A stretch of DNA of 55,033 nt from positions 1-55,033 of the forward strand of contig JADFXU010000010.1 of NCBI GenBank assembly GCA_015233365.1. The letters run 5' to 3'. The notes below the pieces were generated by a model. It ran no database searches. It saw only the letters and a program-made list of their open reading frames with translations, and was not told where the DNA came from. Source of the stretch: Nitrospirota bacterium. Its GTDB lineage: Bacteria; Nitrospirota; Thermodesulfovibrionia; Thermodesulfovibrionales; Dissulfurispiraceae. The position numbers were made by a program, and so were the translations under genes. Of the stretch, positions 34,927 through 44,341 are shown in pieces; within the stretch, counting starts at the first letter, position 1, and every line of letters begins with the position of its first letter.

Positions 34927-36570
34927 CTATCCTGTTATCACGGGCGGCTTTACTCCATGGAAGAAAAGCCAGGAAATAAAGAGCCCTATCCAGATAATAA
35001 ACCCGAAGAGGCATAAGAGATAAACTGCTGCCAATTTTCCTATCCCTTCCTCCCACAACTTCTTGAAGTTGGACACAACCCCAATAGTGAAAAAGGTCAT
35101 GGTAAAGAATATTCCCCTGAAGACATTCCCTTCGCCCATTGCGGCCTTGGTCTTGCCCATGAGACCCGGGAATTTGATGCCGATGTACAATATGACGAAG
35201 AACGTTATTACATAGCCGATGACAAATTTGGGGAACCGGTGCCATATCTCGACAACCCGGACCCGTTCACCGGGTTTACACTCTATGACCGAACACCATA
35301 TTATTGCGAGCACAAACGCCCATACTCCTATGAAAACATCGATGAACACTTTTACTGTTGCAGCAGCTCCCACTATCCAGCCTTCCTTATAGTTCACCCC
35401 TTCCATTGCCAACGCCTTGGCCCTTACAAGGGACTCAGTGACCGCGCCGCTTGCGACTGCAGCTCCGTCAGTCTTTACCGCAAGTCCCATCCATGCGCCG
35501 GCCACCATCGGCTCCTTCCACAGGAAGTTTTCAGCCAGAAATGGAAGGACCAGGAGTTCCACAACAGCAAATATGACTACCAGGGATGAGACCATGATCG
35601 GGACAATGGGCCTTGCCCTTATAGCGCCGCCTGTCGCTATAGCTGCGGAGACCCCGCAGATGGATATGCCGGATGCAAGGGGCGCGGCCCATTCTTTGCT
35701 GAATTTGAAGTATTTTCTTGCTACGAGGTACACTAGCGCCCAATAAATGAGATAAGCCTCGACAATGGCACAGAGTCCCCTGAACATCACTGCAGTAGCC
35801 AGTCCCAACTTTTCAGCCGCAACGACTCCCAGAAATCCCCCGAGAATAACAATGGCGGTCTTGATGTACAATTCAGGCCTTACAGCCTCTTTTATGGCTT
35901 TGCCGATACCCTGAAAGAAATTACCTACTATCAGTCCGGCAATCAGCGCCACTATAAACCCGGCTTCCGCAGTCAATTTCAATGACCACGAGATCCCGAA
36001 CTTCTTCATATCAGGAGGGGTGGTCACCGCTATATTGGCCCAACTGCCAATAATCCAGCAAATATAGCTTACCCAGAATACTACTGTAAATCCGAAAATA
36101 AACTTTCCTATGTTAGCTTTTAGTGCGGTGGCGGCGATTGTCATGACAACCAGCAGGAAAAGATAGGTGTACAAAAGGGACATAAAACCCGTCAGGCCCT
36201 TCTTTTCGTACTTTTCTCCGACCTTGAGTTGAGAAGTATCTTCTTTGACGGTAACTGTCTCCTCTTTACCGTCAGCCTTTTTTAAGGTAAGTTTTTGACC
36301 ATCTATCTTTGTAATGTCTCCCTTTATTCCCTGAAAGTCCTTTGCTATGGGAGCAAGTGCCTTTGATGCATCGGTCCATACGCTCGTAGTTACTCCCCAG
36401 CCCAGGATATCCGTTCCTGCAAATATTCCCAGAGAGAGGATGAAGAGGAACAGGCCGATCCATAATGCCATCCAATCCTCGCTTATGCCCTTTTTCTCTG
36501 CTACGCATGTTTTAGGCGTATCACACTTTCCTTCAGCCGCTTTGTCTTCGTCAATACGTTTTTCGTCCAT
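34927..36570 (-). CDS. YeiH-type (putative sulfate exporter family) transporter with inserted domain
   Basis: 547 residues from the ATG at 36570 (GGGGG upstream); a longer frame back to 36642 has no ribosome site. About twelve membrane segments. The family core ending in GISICGVSAAIATGGAIRA and GAWMGLAVKTDGAAVASGAV is intact; the family is called putative sulfate exporter by homology, but its substrate is unproven. Unusual: between the first and second membrane segments (about residues 60-140) there is an extra beta-rich stretch (GDITKIDGQKLTLKKADG, VTVKEDTSQLKVGEKYE) resembling a DUF5666-like small periplasmic domain. Confidence 0.8.
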   Translation of the reverse strand: MDEKRIDEDKAAEGKCDTPKTCVAEKKGISEDWMALWIGLFLFILSLGIFAGTDILGWGVTTSVWTDASKALAPIAKDFQGIKGDITKIDGQKLTLKKADGKEETVTVKEDTSQLKVGEKYEKKGLTGFMSLLYTYLFLLVVMTIAATALKANIGKFIFGFTVVFWVSYICWIIGSWANIAVTTPPDMKKFGISWSLKLTAEAGFIVALIAGLIVGNFFQGIGKAIKEAVRPELYIKTAIVILGGFLGVVAAEKLGLATAVMFRGLCAIVEAYLIYWALVYLVARKYFKFSKEWAAPLASGISICGVSAAIATGGAIRARPIVPIMVSSLVVIFAVVELLVLPFLAENFLWKEPMVAGAWMGLAVKTDGAAVASGAVTESLVRAKALAMEGVNYKEGWIVGAAATVKVFIDVFIGVWAFVLAIIWCSVIECKPGERVRVVEIWHRFPKFVIGYVITFFVILYIGIKFPGLMGKTKAAMGEGNVFRGIFFTMTFFTIGVVSNFKKLWEEGIGKLAAVYLLCLFGFIIWIGLFISWLFFHGVKPPVITG

Positions 36571-36694
36571 GCAGTCTACCCCCTGTTTTGCGCGTTCGTG
36601 CGGAAATAACACTACAAAGGTTCCCAGAGACCGAGCAGTCAATCACCTCCTTAGTCATGCGTGAATGAATCTCTTATTGCGACTTATTCTACCA

Positions 36695-36781
36695 CAAAAT
36701 AAAAGCAGCAAGTAGCAAGTATCAGCCTCCGTTGCCAGGTTCCCGGCTGCCTGCTACCTGCTACTTGCTGCTTTTATTTTG
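36695..36781. terminator. 23-bp perfect hairpin between response regulator and YeiH operon
   Basis: Positions 36695-36717 pair without mismatch with 36759-36781 around a 41-base loop that contains further CTGCTAC repeats. On the minus strand, right after the response-regulator stop, the descending arm ends in TTTTATTTTG, fitting an intrinsic terminator. Confidence 0.8.
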
Positions 36782-37138
36782 TTATGCAGTTGTTTTTTTC
36801 ATCAACTGCTTTATAGTAGCCTTCAGATTGGTCAAATCCGATGATTTTACCACGTAGGCATCGGACACCCAGACCGAAAAATCGTCTCTGTAATCATAAG
36901 CAGTCAGCATGATGATAGGCACATTGGGTCTCTTCTCCTTCATCAGCCTCAATACCTGAATGCCGTCCATATCAGGCATAAGGATATCGAGAGTAACGAT
37001 ATCGGGGGTCTCTTTTTCGAACACCTCCAGTCCTTCTCTGCCCGAATTGGCGGTAACCACTGTGTAACCCTCGTCCTCAAGTTCAACCTGGTAGAGCTTC
37101 AGTATGTTTTTTTCATCATCGACAACGAGTATTTTCAT
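36782..37138 (-). CDS. Single-domain response regulator
   Basis: 118 residues from the ATG at 37138 (AGGAGG upstream). Receiver domain: VVDDEK, phosphoacceptor D51 in VTLDILMPDMDG, and K in YVVKSSDL. It starts 1 base after the stop of the multi-domain kinase and is that kinase's likely target. No output domain. Confidence 0.9.
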   Translation of the reverse strand: MKILVVDDEKNILKLYQVELEDEGYTVVTANSGREGLEVFEKETPDIVTLDILMPDMDGIQVLRLMKEKRPNVPIIMLTAYDYRDDFSVWVSDAYVVKSSDLTNLKATIKQLMKKTTA

Positions 37139-37139
37139 A

Positions 37140-39833
37140 TCAATCCTCCTGTGACGGCATATAAATTTTGAATCTTGCCCCCTCTCCCCAGATGCTTTCC
37201 ACTTCAATTCTCCCGCCATGTTCCTCGATGATCCTTTTGGTTATTGAGAGTCCGAGGCCCGTTCCGCTTGGACGGGTTGTAAAGAAGGGGTCAAAAACAC
37301 GAGTAAGGTTTTCATTTTTTATTCCACATCCGTTGTCTTCGATTTCCACAACAACCTCTCTGATTTCAACCGCATGGCCTAATAAGTTAGGTTCGAACGG
37401 TCTCGTTTGAAGGTATGCCCTTATGACAATGCTTCCGCTGTCCGTTGCCTCATTGGCGTTGGTGAGCAGATTAAGGAGCACTTCCTTGAGCCGGTCAGAA
37501 TCAGCAAACAGCTTAAGCGGTTGGTTTATATCTTTGGTAAGGGAATTGCCTCTTTCGTGTGCCGCCGGTTCGAGGAGATTCACAATGCTGTCTATAATTT
37601 CAGCCAGGTCAACCCCGGCCTTTCTGACAGGGGTGCTCTTAACGAAGCTCAGCGTATCGTTAAGGATACTTTCGAGCCGGCCCACCTCATCTACAATAAT
37701 GCGGGCGTATTCTTTCATATCAGTATCCAGCCTTTTTTCCAGCCTTCGGGCAAAGCCTCCTATGGACAGAAGAGGGTTTCGTATTTCATGTGCCACTTTA
37801 GCGGCCATCTCCCCGAGTGCCGCCATTCTCTCGGCCGAGCCTACCTTTTCGCGCAGCTTCTTGATTTCAGATATGTCCCTGACGATATGCACCGTGCCGA
37901 TAAGTTCTCCCGTCTTGTCGAAGATTGGAGAGCTGGATGCCAGGAACGTGCCGCCGAGTTGCGGGTCTTCAAGCTCCTCGATATATGGCTTGTTAGTGAG
38001 TACGGTTTTGAAATGCGGACATTTTTTCCAGGGTTCGATTGTCCCGTGAAATACTTCATAGCATTTTTTGCCTATAATAGCTTCCGCAGGCCTGCCGAGC
38101 CTCTTCAGCACCGCTTTATTGACCTTTCTGATGGTGTAATCACTGCTGTTGAAATAAACCAGATCGGATATCGATTCGAAAATATTTTCCAATTCCTGCT
38201 CCGCCTCAGCTACATGTTCGAAAAGGCGCGCATTCTCTATGGCGGAAGCCATATGATCGGAAAACCCTTTGAGAAACTCCATGTCCATTTCGTTTATGGG
38301 CCTGCTGGTGTAAATATTGTCAACCCATAAAACCCCGATGACTTTGTCCCGCGATATAAGGGGAAGCACTGCGTATGCAAGTGTGCCCAATTGCTGTATA
38401 AGGACCGTATCGGAAAAAGGTTCGGCATAAACATTGGTCACATTAAAAGCCCGTTTTTCTTTTAGCGCTTTCGTGAGGATTGTGTCGGTTTCCAGAGATA
38501 CCTCTACCCCGCAGCAGAGTTTGTCCATAAAGGAATCTTTTCTCAGAGGACCTTCTTCAATTTCCTCCATAATGGAATTGAGGTTCTTCTGTTCGGTGGT
38601 CAGCCGCGACCAGATCTCCCAGGCCTCCTCATGGCTCGAGGGACCCACACCCATCGCGCCTCTCAAGACGTTTTTCTCTTCATCAAGGAGAAACAGCATT
38701 GCCCGGTTAAACCCCAGGCCGTCTCCCATTGTGACAGCTGTAAGGACCATCCTCAACAGTTTGTCGAGTTCAAGAGTGCCCCGCATCGCGGAGCTGATGA
38801 GCAGCAGTTTCGAGAGCACCGCATTCTTGCTGACCAGATCTTTTTCAATCCGTTTTTTTTCTGTTATATCACGGGCAATGCCGCTTATTCCGACAATAAT
38901 ACCCGAGGGGTCCTTGATTGGCGAGAGTGTGAGATTAACGTCCAGAAGCCGCCCATCCTTGGTCCTCCTGACAGTCTCTATATCTTTAATGGTTTCTCCC
39001 CCCACTACGCGCTGGACATATCCATTTTCCACTTCTCTGAGAAAATCGGGGATAAAAGGCATGTACCTTCCGATGACCTCATCGGTGGTAAAGCCGTAGA
39101 TCTTCTCGGCACCGATATTCCATGAGGTGACCATCCCTTCCAGGTTGGTGGTCACAATGGCGTCGGCGGAATTCCGTATGAAACCCTGCAGATAATCCCA
39201 CAGTTCCTCAACTTTATGCTTGGCTTCAATGGCTTCTTTCTCCTGCTTCAGGGCGTTTTCATATAAGATGGATTTATCAATGACTATTGCTGCAATTGAG
39301 GCAAAGCCTTCCAGCGTTATCCGGTCTTCCGAGGTAAAAGGAACGATGGATTCATTTCCGTCTTTATCAAGTGTTTTCTTGTTAAACAGCCCGAAGGTCC
39401 CTATTGTTTGATCGCCGAGTTTCAGCGGGGTGGATATGGCCGTTTGCATATCCACATATTGAGAAACACGACTGAGCTCCTCCGGGGTTTGTGCGAAAAT
39501 GGTTTTTCCCTCTTCTATCGATTTCCATGCAATCCCTTCTCCCAGGTTAAGAGTCAATGCATCCCTCAATTCAGGCGGGAAGCCGTAATCGGCCTTGACT
39601 TTAAGTGCGCCGTCTTCTATCAGGCGTATTATGCACCCTTTTGCATTAAAGAGCTTTGCCGTCTCTTCTGAAACTTTTTCCAGCAGTTCATTAAAATCAT
39701 GAGCTGATATGATCCCTTTGGTGAGTTCGTAAATAACAGACAGCCTGTTAAGCTGTTCTTTGGCGGTTTGGAGCGCTTCAGATCCGAAGTCTTTCAGCAG
39801 GGATTGTTCGTTCGTATGTCCTGTGTCTTCCAT
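37140..39833 (-). CDS. Cytoplasmic hybrid-sensing histidine kinase (GAF-PAS-GAF-PAS-HisKA-HATPase)
   Basis: 897 residues with no membrane segment. Domains in order: GAF about 30-195, PAS about 215-330 (ADAIVTTNLEGMVTSWN), GAF about 345-540, PAS about 560-670 (ISDLVYFNSSDYTIRKVN), HisKA about 675-745 with phosphoacceptor in KVAHEIRNPLLSIGGF, and HATPase with LLNLLTNANEATD, EIEDNGCGIKNEN and PSGTGLGLSITKRI. Four ligand or redox-sensing modules suggest integration of several cytoplasmic signals. The partner is the receiver protein at 36782. Confidence 0.92.
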   Translation of the reverse strand: MEDTGHTNEQSLLKDFGSEALQTAKEQLNRLSVIYELTKGIISAHDFNELLEKVSEETAKLFNAKGCIIRLIEDGALKVKADYGFPPELRDALTLNLGEGIAWKSIEEGKTIFAQTPEELSRVSQYVDMQTAISTPLKLGDQTIGTFGLFNKKTLDKDGNESIVPFTSEDRITLEGFASIAAIVIDKSILYENALKQEKEAIEAKHKVEELWDYLQGFIRNSADAIVTTNLEGMVTSWNIGAEKIYGFTTDEVIGRYMPFIPDFLREVENGYVQRVVGGETIKDIETVRRTKDGRLLDVNLTLSPIKDPSGIIVGISGIARDITEKKRIEKDLVSKNAVLSKLLLISSAMRGTLELDKLLRMVLTAVTMGDGLGFNRAMLFLLDEEKNVLRGAMGVGPSSHEEAWEIWSRLTTEQKNLNSIMEEIEEGPLRKDSFMDKLCCGVEVSLETDTILTKALKEKRAFNVTNVYAEPFSDTVLIQQLGTLAYAVLPLISRDKVIGVLWVDNIYTSRPINEMDMEFLKGFSDHMASAIENARLFEHVAEAEQELENIFESISDLVYFNSSDYTIRKVNKAVLKRLGRPAEAIIGKKCYEVFHGTIEPWKKCPHFKTVLTNKPYIEELEDPQLGGTFLASSSPIFDKTGELIGTVHIVRDISEIKKLREKVGSAERMAALGEMAAKVAHEIRNPLLSIGGFARRLEKRLDTDMKEYARIIVDEVGRLESILNDTLSFVKSTPVRKAGVDLAEIIDSIVNLLEPAAHERGNSLTKDINQPLKLFADSDRLKEVLLNLLTNANEATDSGSIVIRAYLQTRPFEPNLLGHAVEIREVVVEIEDNGCGIKNENLTRVFDPFFTTRPSGTGLGLSITKRIIEEHGGRIEVESIWGEGARFKIYMPSQED

Positions 39834-39843
39834 ATGTTTAATT

Positions 39844-41292
39844 CTAGTTTAACCTATTTTGATGAATTGTATAGTTATAGATTGCAATATATTCCTGCGC
39901 GTTTTTCTTCCATGAGAAATCCTTGCCTATGGCATTTTGTATCATTTTCAGCCAGGCCTTTTTATCACTGAAAGTTTTCATTGCCCGCCCCACCGCTTCC
40001 ATAAGCGAGGGTGCGCTGTATTCTTCAAAAAGAAAGCCGGTTTTGTTGTCCTCAATAGTGTCCGAGATCCCTCCTGTTCTGTGCGCCACGGGGATGGTCC
40101 CGTAACGCATCGCTATCATCTGTCCGAGTCCGCACGGCTCATATCTCGACGGCATCAAAAAAATATCCGAGCCGGCATAGGCGAGATGGGCGAAAGGCTC
40201 ATCAAATTTTGTATGGAAGAAAAGACCTCCGGGCGAGCGTTTTTTCACGTCGTGCAGCATTGTCTGATAGCTGTCATCTCCTCTGCCGATAACCACGATG
40301 TTTGCGCCCGCGGTAAGCAGGTCCGGAATGCATTCAGCCAGCAGATCAAGCCCTTTCTGGTATGAGAGCCTTCCAATAAAGCATACGAGAGGCCCTCGCA
40401 ACGAACTGTTCAATGAGGTTTTTTCAAGTAATTCTTTTCTGCAGGCCTGCTTGCCCCGCAGATTGGATTTATTATAGTGATGGGTAAGAAATGCATCAGT
40501 GGAAGGGTCCCATTCTTCGTAGTCGATTCCGTTTACTACTCCTATGATGGATGCGCCCCTTTTTCTGAGTATCCCGTCCAAACCAAAACCGAATTCGGGA
40601 GTCCGTATTTCCTCGGAATAGGTTTTGCTTACTGTTGTTATCAAATCCGCCCCAACAATTCCGGCCTTGAGGAAGTTTACTTTGCCATAAAATTCAATGC
40701 CCTCAGGATTAAAGACAGAGGCCCCTAACCCGGTGATTTCGAGTGTCTGCGGCGGAAAAAGCCCCTGGTAGCCGATGTTGTGAATAGTAATGATAGAAAC
40801 AGTTTTTTTTAGTGCGGGAACATCACTGTATAACGTTTTCATATACAGGGGAATGAGCGCAGTTTGCCAGTCGTGACAATGCATAACATCTATGGCCATG
40901 TCCAGCTTTTTACAGATCTCGAGCACGCTTTTCGAGAAAAAGGCAAAACGCTGGTCATTGTCGGGGTAATCGCCGGCGGATGTTCCGTACAGCTCATCCC
41001 TGAAGAAGTAATCTTCGTTGCCGATGAAATAAATATTTTGGGTCGGACCGCCCAGACTGCCTGTAAATACTCTGCATGTTCTCACTGCATTGCCAATCGG
41101 GATATCTATTTCAATACCGCTGTCCCTGACCGCAGCGCCGAACTGTTCGGCTGTCCTTTTATAAAAGGGAATGAACAGCATTGCATCGTGCCGCATGGCA
41201 AGAAACCCTTTGAAAAGCGTTCCAACCACATCGGCGAGTCCCCCGGTTTTGGAAAAAGGGACTGCTTCTGAAGACACAAGAGCAATTCTCAT
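39844..41292 (-). CDS. glgA: Glycogen synthase GlgA
   Basis: 482 residues, GT5 glycosyltransferase that extends alpha-1,4-glucan from ADP-glucose. KTGGLADVVG near residue 15 is the donor-binding motif, with CHDWQTALIP in the N-terminal domain and PSRYEPCGLGQMIAMRYGT near the C-terminus. It overlaps the galT-like gene by 4 bases (ATGA), so the two are translationally coupled. Confidence 0.95.
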   Translation of the reverse strand: MRIALVSSEAVPFSKTGGLADVVGTLFKGFLAMRHDAMLFIPFYKRTAEQFGAAVRDSGIEIDIPIGNAVRTCRVFTGSLGGPTQNIYFIGNEDYFFRDELYGTSAGDYPDNDQRFAFFSKSVLEICKKLDMAIDVMHCHDWQTALIPLYMKTLYSDVPALKKTVSIITIHNIGYQGLFPPQTLEITGLGASVFNPEGIEFYGKVNFLKAGIVGADLITTVSKTYSEEIRTPEFGFGLDGILRKRGASIIGVVNGIDYEEWDPSTDAFLTHHYNKSNLRGKQACRKELLEKTSLNSSLRGPLVCFIGRLSYQKGLDLLAECIPDLLTAGANIVVIGRGDDSYQTMLHDVKKRSPGGLFFHTKFDEPFAHLAYAGSDIFLMPSRYEPCGLGQMIAMRYGTIPVAHRTGGISDTIEDNKTGFLFEEYSAPSLMEAVGRAMKTFSDKKAWLKMIQNAIGKDFSWKKNAQEYIAIYNYTIHQNRLN

Positions 41293-42287
41293 ATTTTTGC
41301 TTCTTTCATGTATCTGGTCGCTTCTTCAGGAGGTGTGGGGTTTATATAAAAGCCTGATCCCCATTCAAAACCGGCCGTCTTTGTCAGCTTTGGGACGATC
41401 TCGATATGCCAGTGGTAATAATCGTTGATCTCTTCTTTGTAAGGAGACGTGTGGATGATATAATTATAAGGCGGAATATCAAGAACTTTATCGAGTTGCT
41501 TCAGGGTCCTCTGAAGTATTTCGGCCAGGCTCGCAAAGCTTTTGTCAGGCGGAGAAAAATTCGACTCGTGTCTTTTAGGCAATATCCACGTCTCAAAAGG
41601 CTCCCTCGGGGCAAAAGGCGAGAGAGACACATACTTGTCGTTCTCGTAAATGACCCGTTTGTCGGCGCTCAATTCCTGGTTAATGATATCACAAAATATG
41701 CAACGTTCTTTTGTCTCGTAATATTTTTTTGACGAGTCCATTTCCTCTTTGACGCTTTTGGGAGTGATAGGGAGAGCTATGAGCTGGCTGTGGGTATGTT
41801 CGAGTGAGGAGCCCGCTATTTCACCCTCGTTTTTGAAGATCAGGACATACTTGAGCCGCATGTCTTTATTCAGGTCGCTGAGCCTGAAGAAGTACGCCCA
41901 GAGGACATCCTCAACTGCCCTGAGCGACATTGTCGCCAGGGAAAGTTGGTGGTCAGGCGTTTCGATTATAACTTCATGTGCTCCCACACCGTTCATGCGG
42001 TCAAAAACTCCTTCCCCCCTCTTGGAGAGTTCCCCTTGTATTTGTAAGGCAGGAAACTTGTTTGGCACGACCCTGAGCGTCCATCCGGGTGAATTGGGGG
42101 AGCTGCTTGCCGGCCTGAATGCCGTAATCTCCGGTGTGGTCGTATGTTCGTTTCCGGGACAGAAGGGACAAAATCCCCCCGCCCTCCTTTTTTGGGAGGG
42201 AGAAATAAAGTCAGAAGGTCTTTTCCCGCGTTCTATCGAAATAATAACCCATCTGCCCGAAATGGGATCTTTCCTTAATTCAGGCAT
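41289..42287 (-). CDS. galT: Galactose-1-phosphate uridylyltransferase family protein
   Basis: 332 residues. N-terminal LRKDPISGRWVIISIERGKRP, zinc-type CPFCPGNE, the catalytic HxHxQ as EHTHSQLIALP, then CIFCDI and YHWHIEIVPKL. The GalT family also contains ADP-glucose phosphorylases, and the tight coupling to glgA suggests such a role in glycogen turnover. The substrate cannot be decided from sequence. Confidence 0.9.
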   Translation of the reverse strand: MPELRKDPISGRWVIISIERGKRPSDFISPSQKRRAGGFCPFCPGNEHTTTPEITAFRPASSSPNSPGWTLRVVPNKFPALQIQGELSKRGEGVFDRMNGVGAHEVIIETPDHQLSLATMSLRAVEDVLWAYFFRLSDLNKDMRLKYVLIFKNEGEIAGSSLEHTHSQLIALPITPKSVKEEMDSSKKYYETKERCIFCDIINQELSADKRVIYENDKYVSLSPFAPREPFETWILPKRHESNFSPPDKSFASLAEILQRTLKQLDKVLDIPPYNYIIHTSPYKEEINDYYHWHIEIVPKLTKTAGFEWGSGFYINPTPPEEATRYMKEAKI

Positions 42288-42336
42288 ATGCCCTCCTTAA
42301 CTAATAGTAAATTTTGAATGGTATAATTATACCACT

Positions 42337-43311
42337 ATGAAACCAAGTTTTCTTGCCGGAGCCGTTAACGGCCCGTTCGAAGATCCATGTATTTATATCA
42401 GGATAATCAGAGAGAACAGGGCATTGCTTTTCGATGCCGGTGACATCGGCAAACTCAGTCAGGGAAGTCTCCTGAAGATCACAGATGTATTTATCTCCCA
42501 TACGCACATAGATCATTTCATAGGTTTCGATATGCTGTTGAGGGCTGTGCTTAGGAGGGACGTTCCCCTGAAAATATTCGGCCCTTCAAATATTATCAGT
42601 TGCGTTGAAGGAAAGCTCAGCGGATATACATGGAATCTGATAAAAGACTATCCGCTGAAGATAGAGGTGTTTGAAATACAGGGCCCCCTGATATCTCATG
42701 CGAGTTTCCATGCCGGGCATTCATTTCAGCGAATCGATCATCCCGGCAGGGAATTTAACGGCATTCTGCTGGAGGACCCGCTTTTTACCATAAAAGGAGT
42801 AGAGCTTCGCCATGACATTCCGGTTATGGCCTATGCTCTTGAGGAGGCGTTTCACATCAACATCAATAAGGCGGCCCTGAACGAGCGGGGACTGCCGGTA
42901 GGCCCGTGGCTGTCTGTCTTCAAGAAATCGATCAGGGAAGGGGGTCTCGATTCCGCTGTCCTGGAGATATCGGGGAAATCTTATGGCATGGCTGAACTCA
43001 TGCCGATTGCCCACATAACCAGGGGGCAGAAAGTTTCGTACGTTACGGACATATCACCGGATGCGGAAAATGTCGGGAAGGTAGAGAAATTCGTCAGCGG
43101 GTCAGACCAGTTTTTTTGCGAGGCATACTTTCTTGAAAAGGACAAGGACAGGGCCTATGAGCGCCATCACCTGACCGCTGCACTGGCAGGCCGGATAGCG
43201 CGAGAGGCGGGGGTCGGCAATCTCGAACTCATACACTTCTCACCGAAATACACTCACTGCATGGACGAAATATACAGCGAAGCGATGCGCGAATTCAAGC
43301 AGGTCTCGTAA
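42337..43311 (+). CDS. RNase Z-like metallo-beta-lactamase-fold hydrolase
   Basis: 324 residues. The metal motif HTHIDHFIGFD has H55, H57, D59 and H60. Further ligands are likely in HASFHAGHSF, YVTDISPD, and HHLTAALAGRIAREAG with a late HFSPKY. This is the tRNase Z/RNase BN branch, but the central region is longer than usual. Its TAA stop is supplied by the left end of the interspersed repeat (CGTAAAAAG). Confidence 0.82.
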   Translation: MKPSFLAGAVNGPFEDPCIYIRIIRENRALLFDAGDIGKLSQGSLLKITDVFISHTHIDHFIGFDMLLRAVLRRDVPLKIFGPSNIISCVEGKLSGYTWNLIKDYPLKIEVFEIQGPLISHASFHAGHSFQRIDHPGREFNGILLEDPLFTIKGVELRHDIPVMAYALEEAFHININKAALNERGLPVGPWLSVFKKSIREGGLDSAVLEISGKSYGMAELMPIAHITRGQKVSYVTDISPDAENVGKVEKFVSGSDQFFCEAYFLEKDKDRAYERHHLTAALAGRIAREAGVGNLELIHFSPKYTHCMDEIYSEAMREFKQVS

Positions 43312-43496
43312 AAAGCTCATATGCTGCGTTCCACCCCAGTAAGTCTGCGACTTGCCGGGGACCCCGGGCGTTGCGCTGCACCCTTCGTCACTCGCACCCC
43401 AAAAGACTTTGGCTTTTGGGGACCCCGTGCGGCGTACAGAAAGTACGCCGCAGTCCTCAGGATTTGCGCGCCTTGCCTATGAACTTTTTACGAAAC
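43305..43496. repeat. Interspersed palindromic repeat, copy 2 (long form)
   Basis: Same blocks and terminal inverted repeats as the copy at 8765-8880: TCGTAAAAAGCTCATATGC at the left, and CTATGAACTTTTTACGAAAC at the right. Two extra GC-rich palindromic inserts are present: one near 43331-43369 with CCGGGGACCCCGG-type symmetry and one near 43394-43426 (CCCCAAAAGACTTTGGCTTTTGGGG). It fills the space between the MBL-fold gene and surE. Confidence 0.75.
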
Positions 43497-43543
43497 CTGC
43501 TACAATCAAATATTGATTTGTAGTAGTATTTATAGTACAGCAC

Positions 43544-44296
43544 ATGCAGCCACTTATTCTTGTTACTAATGATGACGGCGTGCACTCACCAGGGATCATT
43601 GCCTTGTTTAAGGCAATGAAGGAATTAGGCGAAGCCTGTATTATTGCGCCTGACAGGGAGAGGAGCGCGGTAGGCCATGCACTGACCTTGCACCGGCCTT
43701 TGAAAGTAGAAGAACTGCGCGAAAATGTTTTCAGCGTGAACGGTACCCCGACTGATTGTGTTGCTCTTGCCGTCCATAAAATACTGCCCAGGAAACCCGA
43801 CCTGATAGCTTCGGGTATCAACAGAGGAGCAAACCTGGGTGATGACATTACCTATTCCGGTACTGTTTCCGCTGCCATGGAGGGGACTATTTTAGGTGTG
43901 CCGTCATTTGCTATTTCCCTGATCGGAGACAGGCCTTTTTATTATGAGAGTGCTGTACCTTATGCCATTGAAGTCGGTCGGCACATACTGGACAAGTCGC
44001 TGCCTTATGATACCTTCCTGAACGTGAATATCCCCAATGTTCCCAGGCGGGACACGATCAAGGGGATCAGGATAACAAAACAGGGCAAGCGGGTGTATGA
44101 TAATGCCATTCAGGAAGTCTTTTCTCCATGGGGCGACAAGCATTACTGGATAGGCGGCGGGAAACCCTATTGGGAGCAGGGAGAGGACATGGACATACAG
44201 GCAGTACTTGACGGCTATGTGTCGGTGACGCCTGTTCACCTCGATCTTACCAACTATATTGCTTTGGAATATCTGAGAAAGACATGGAAGCCATAG
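43544..44296 (+). CDS. surE: 5'/3'-nucleotidase SurE
   Basis: 250 residues, metal-dependent nucleoside-monophosphate phosphatase. The N-terminal LVTNDDGVHSPGI (D10, D11), APDRERSAVGHALTL, VNGTPTDCV and SGINRGANLGDDITYSGTV are all intact. It lies upstream of an FAD oxidoreductase and pcm; surE-pcm linkage is common in Gram-negative bacteria. Confidence 0.95.
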   Translation: MQPLILVTNDDGVHSPGIIALFKAMKELGEACIIAPDRERSAVGHALTLHRPLKVEELRENVFSVNGTPTDCVALAVHKILPRKPDLIASGINRGANLGDDITYSGTVSAAMEGTILGVPSFAISLIGDRPFYYESAVPYAIEVGRHILDKSLPYDTFLNVNIPNVPRRDTIKGIRITKQGKRVYDNAIQEVFSPWGDKHYWIGGGKPYWEQGEDMDIQAVLDGYVSVTPVHLDLTNYIALEYLRKTWKP

Positions 44297-44341
44297 TTTT
44301 CAATATTAGGTTCAGGCTTTGAAATTTTCGTGAGAGGTGCT

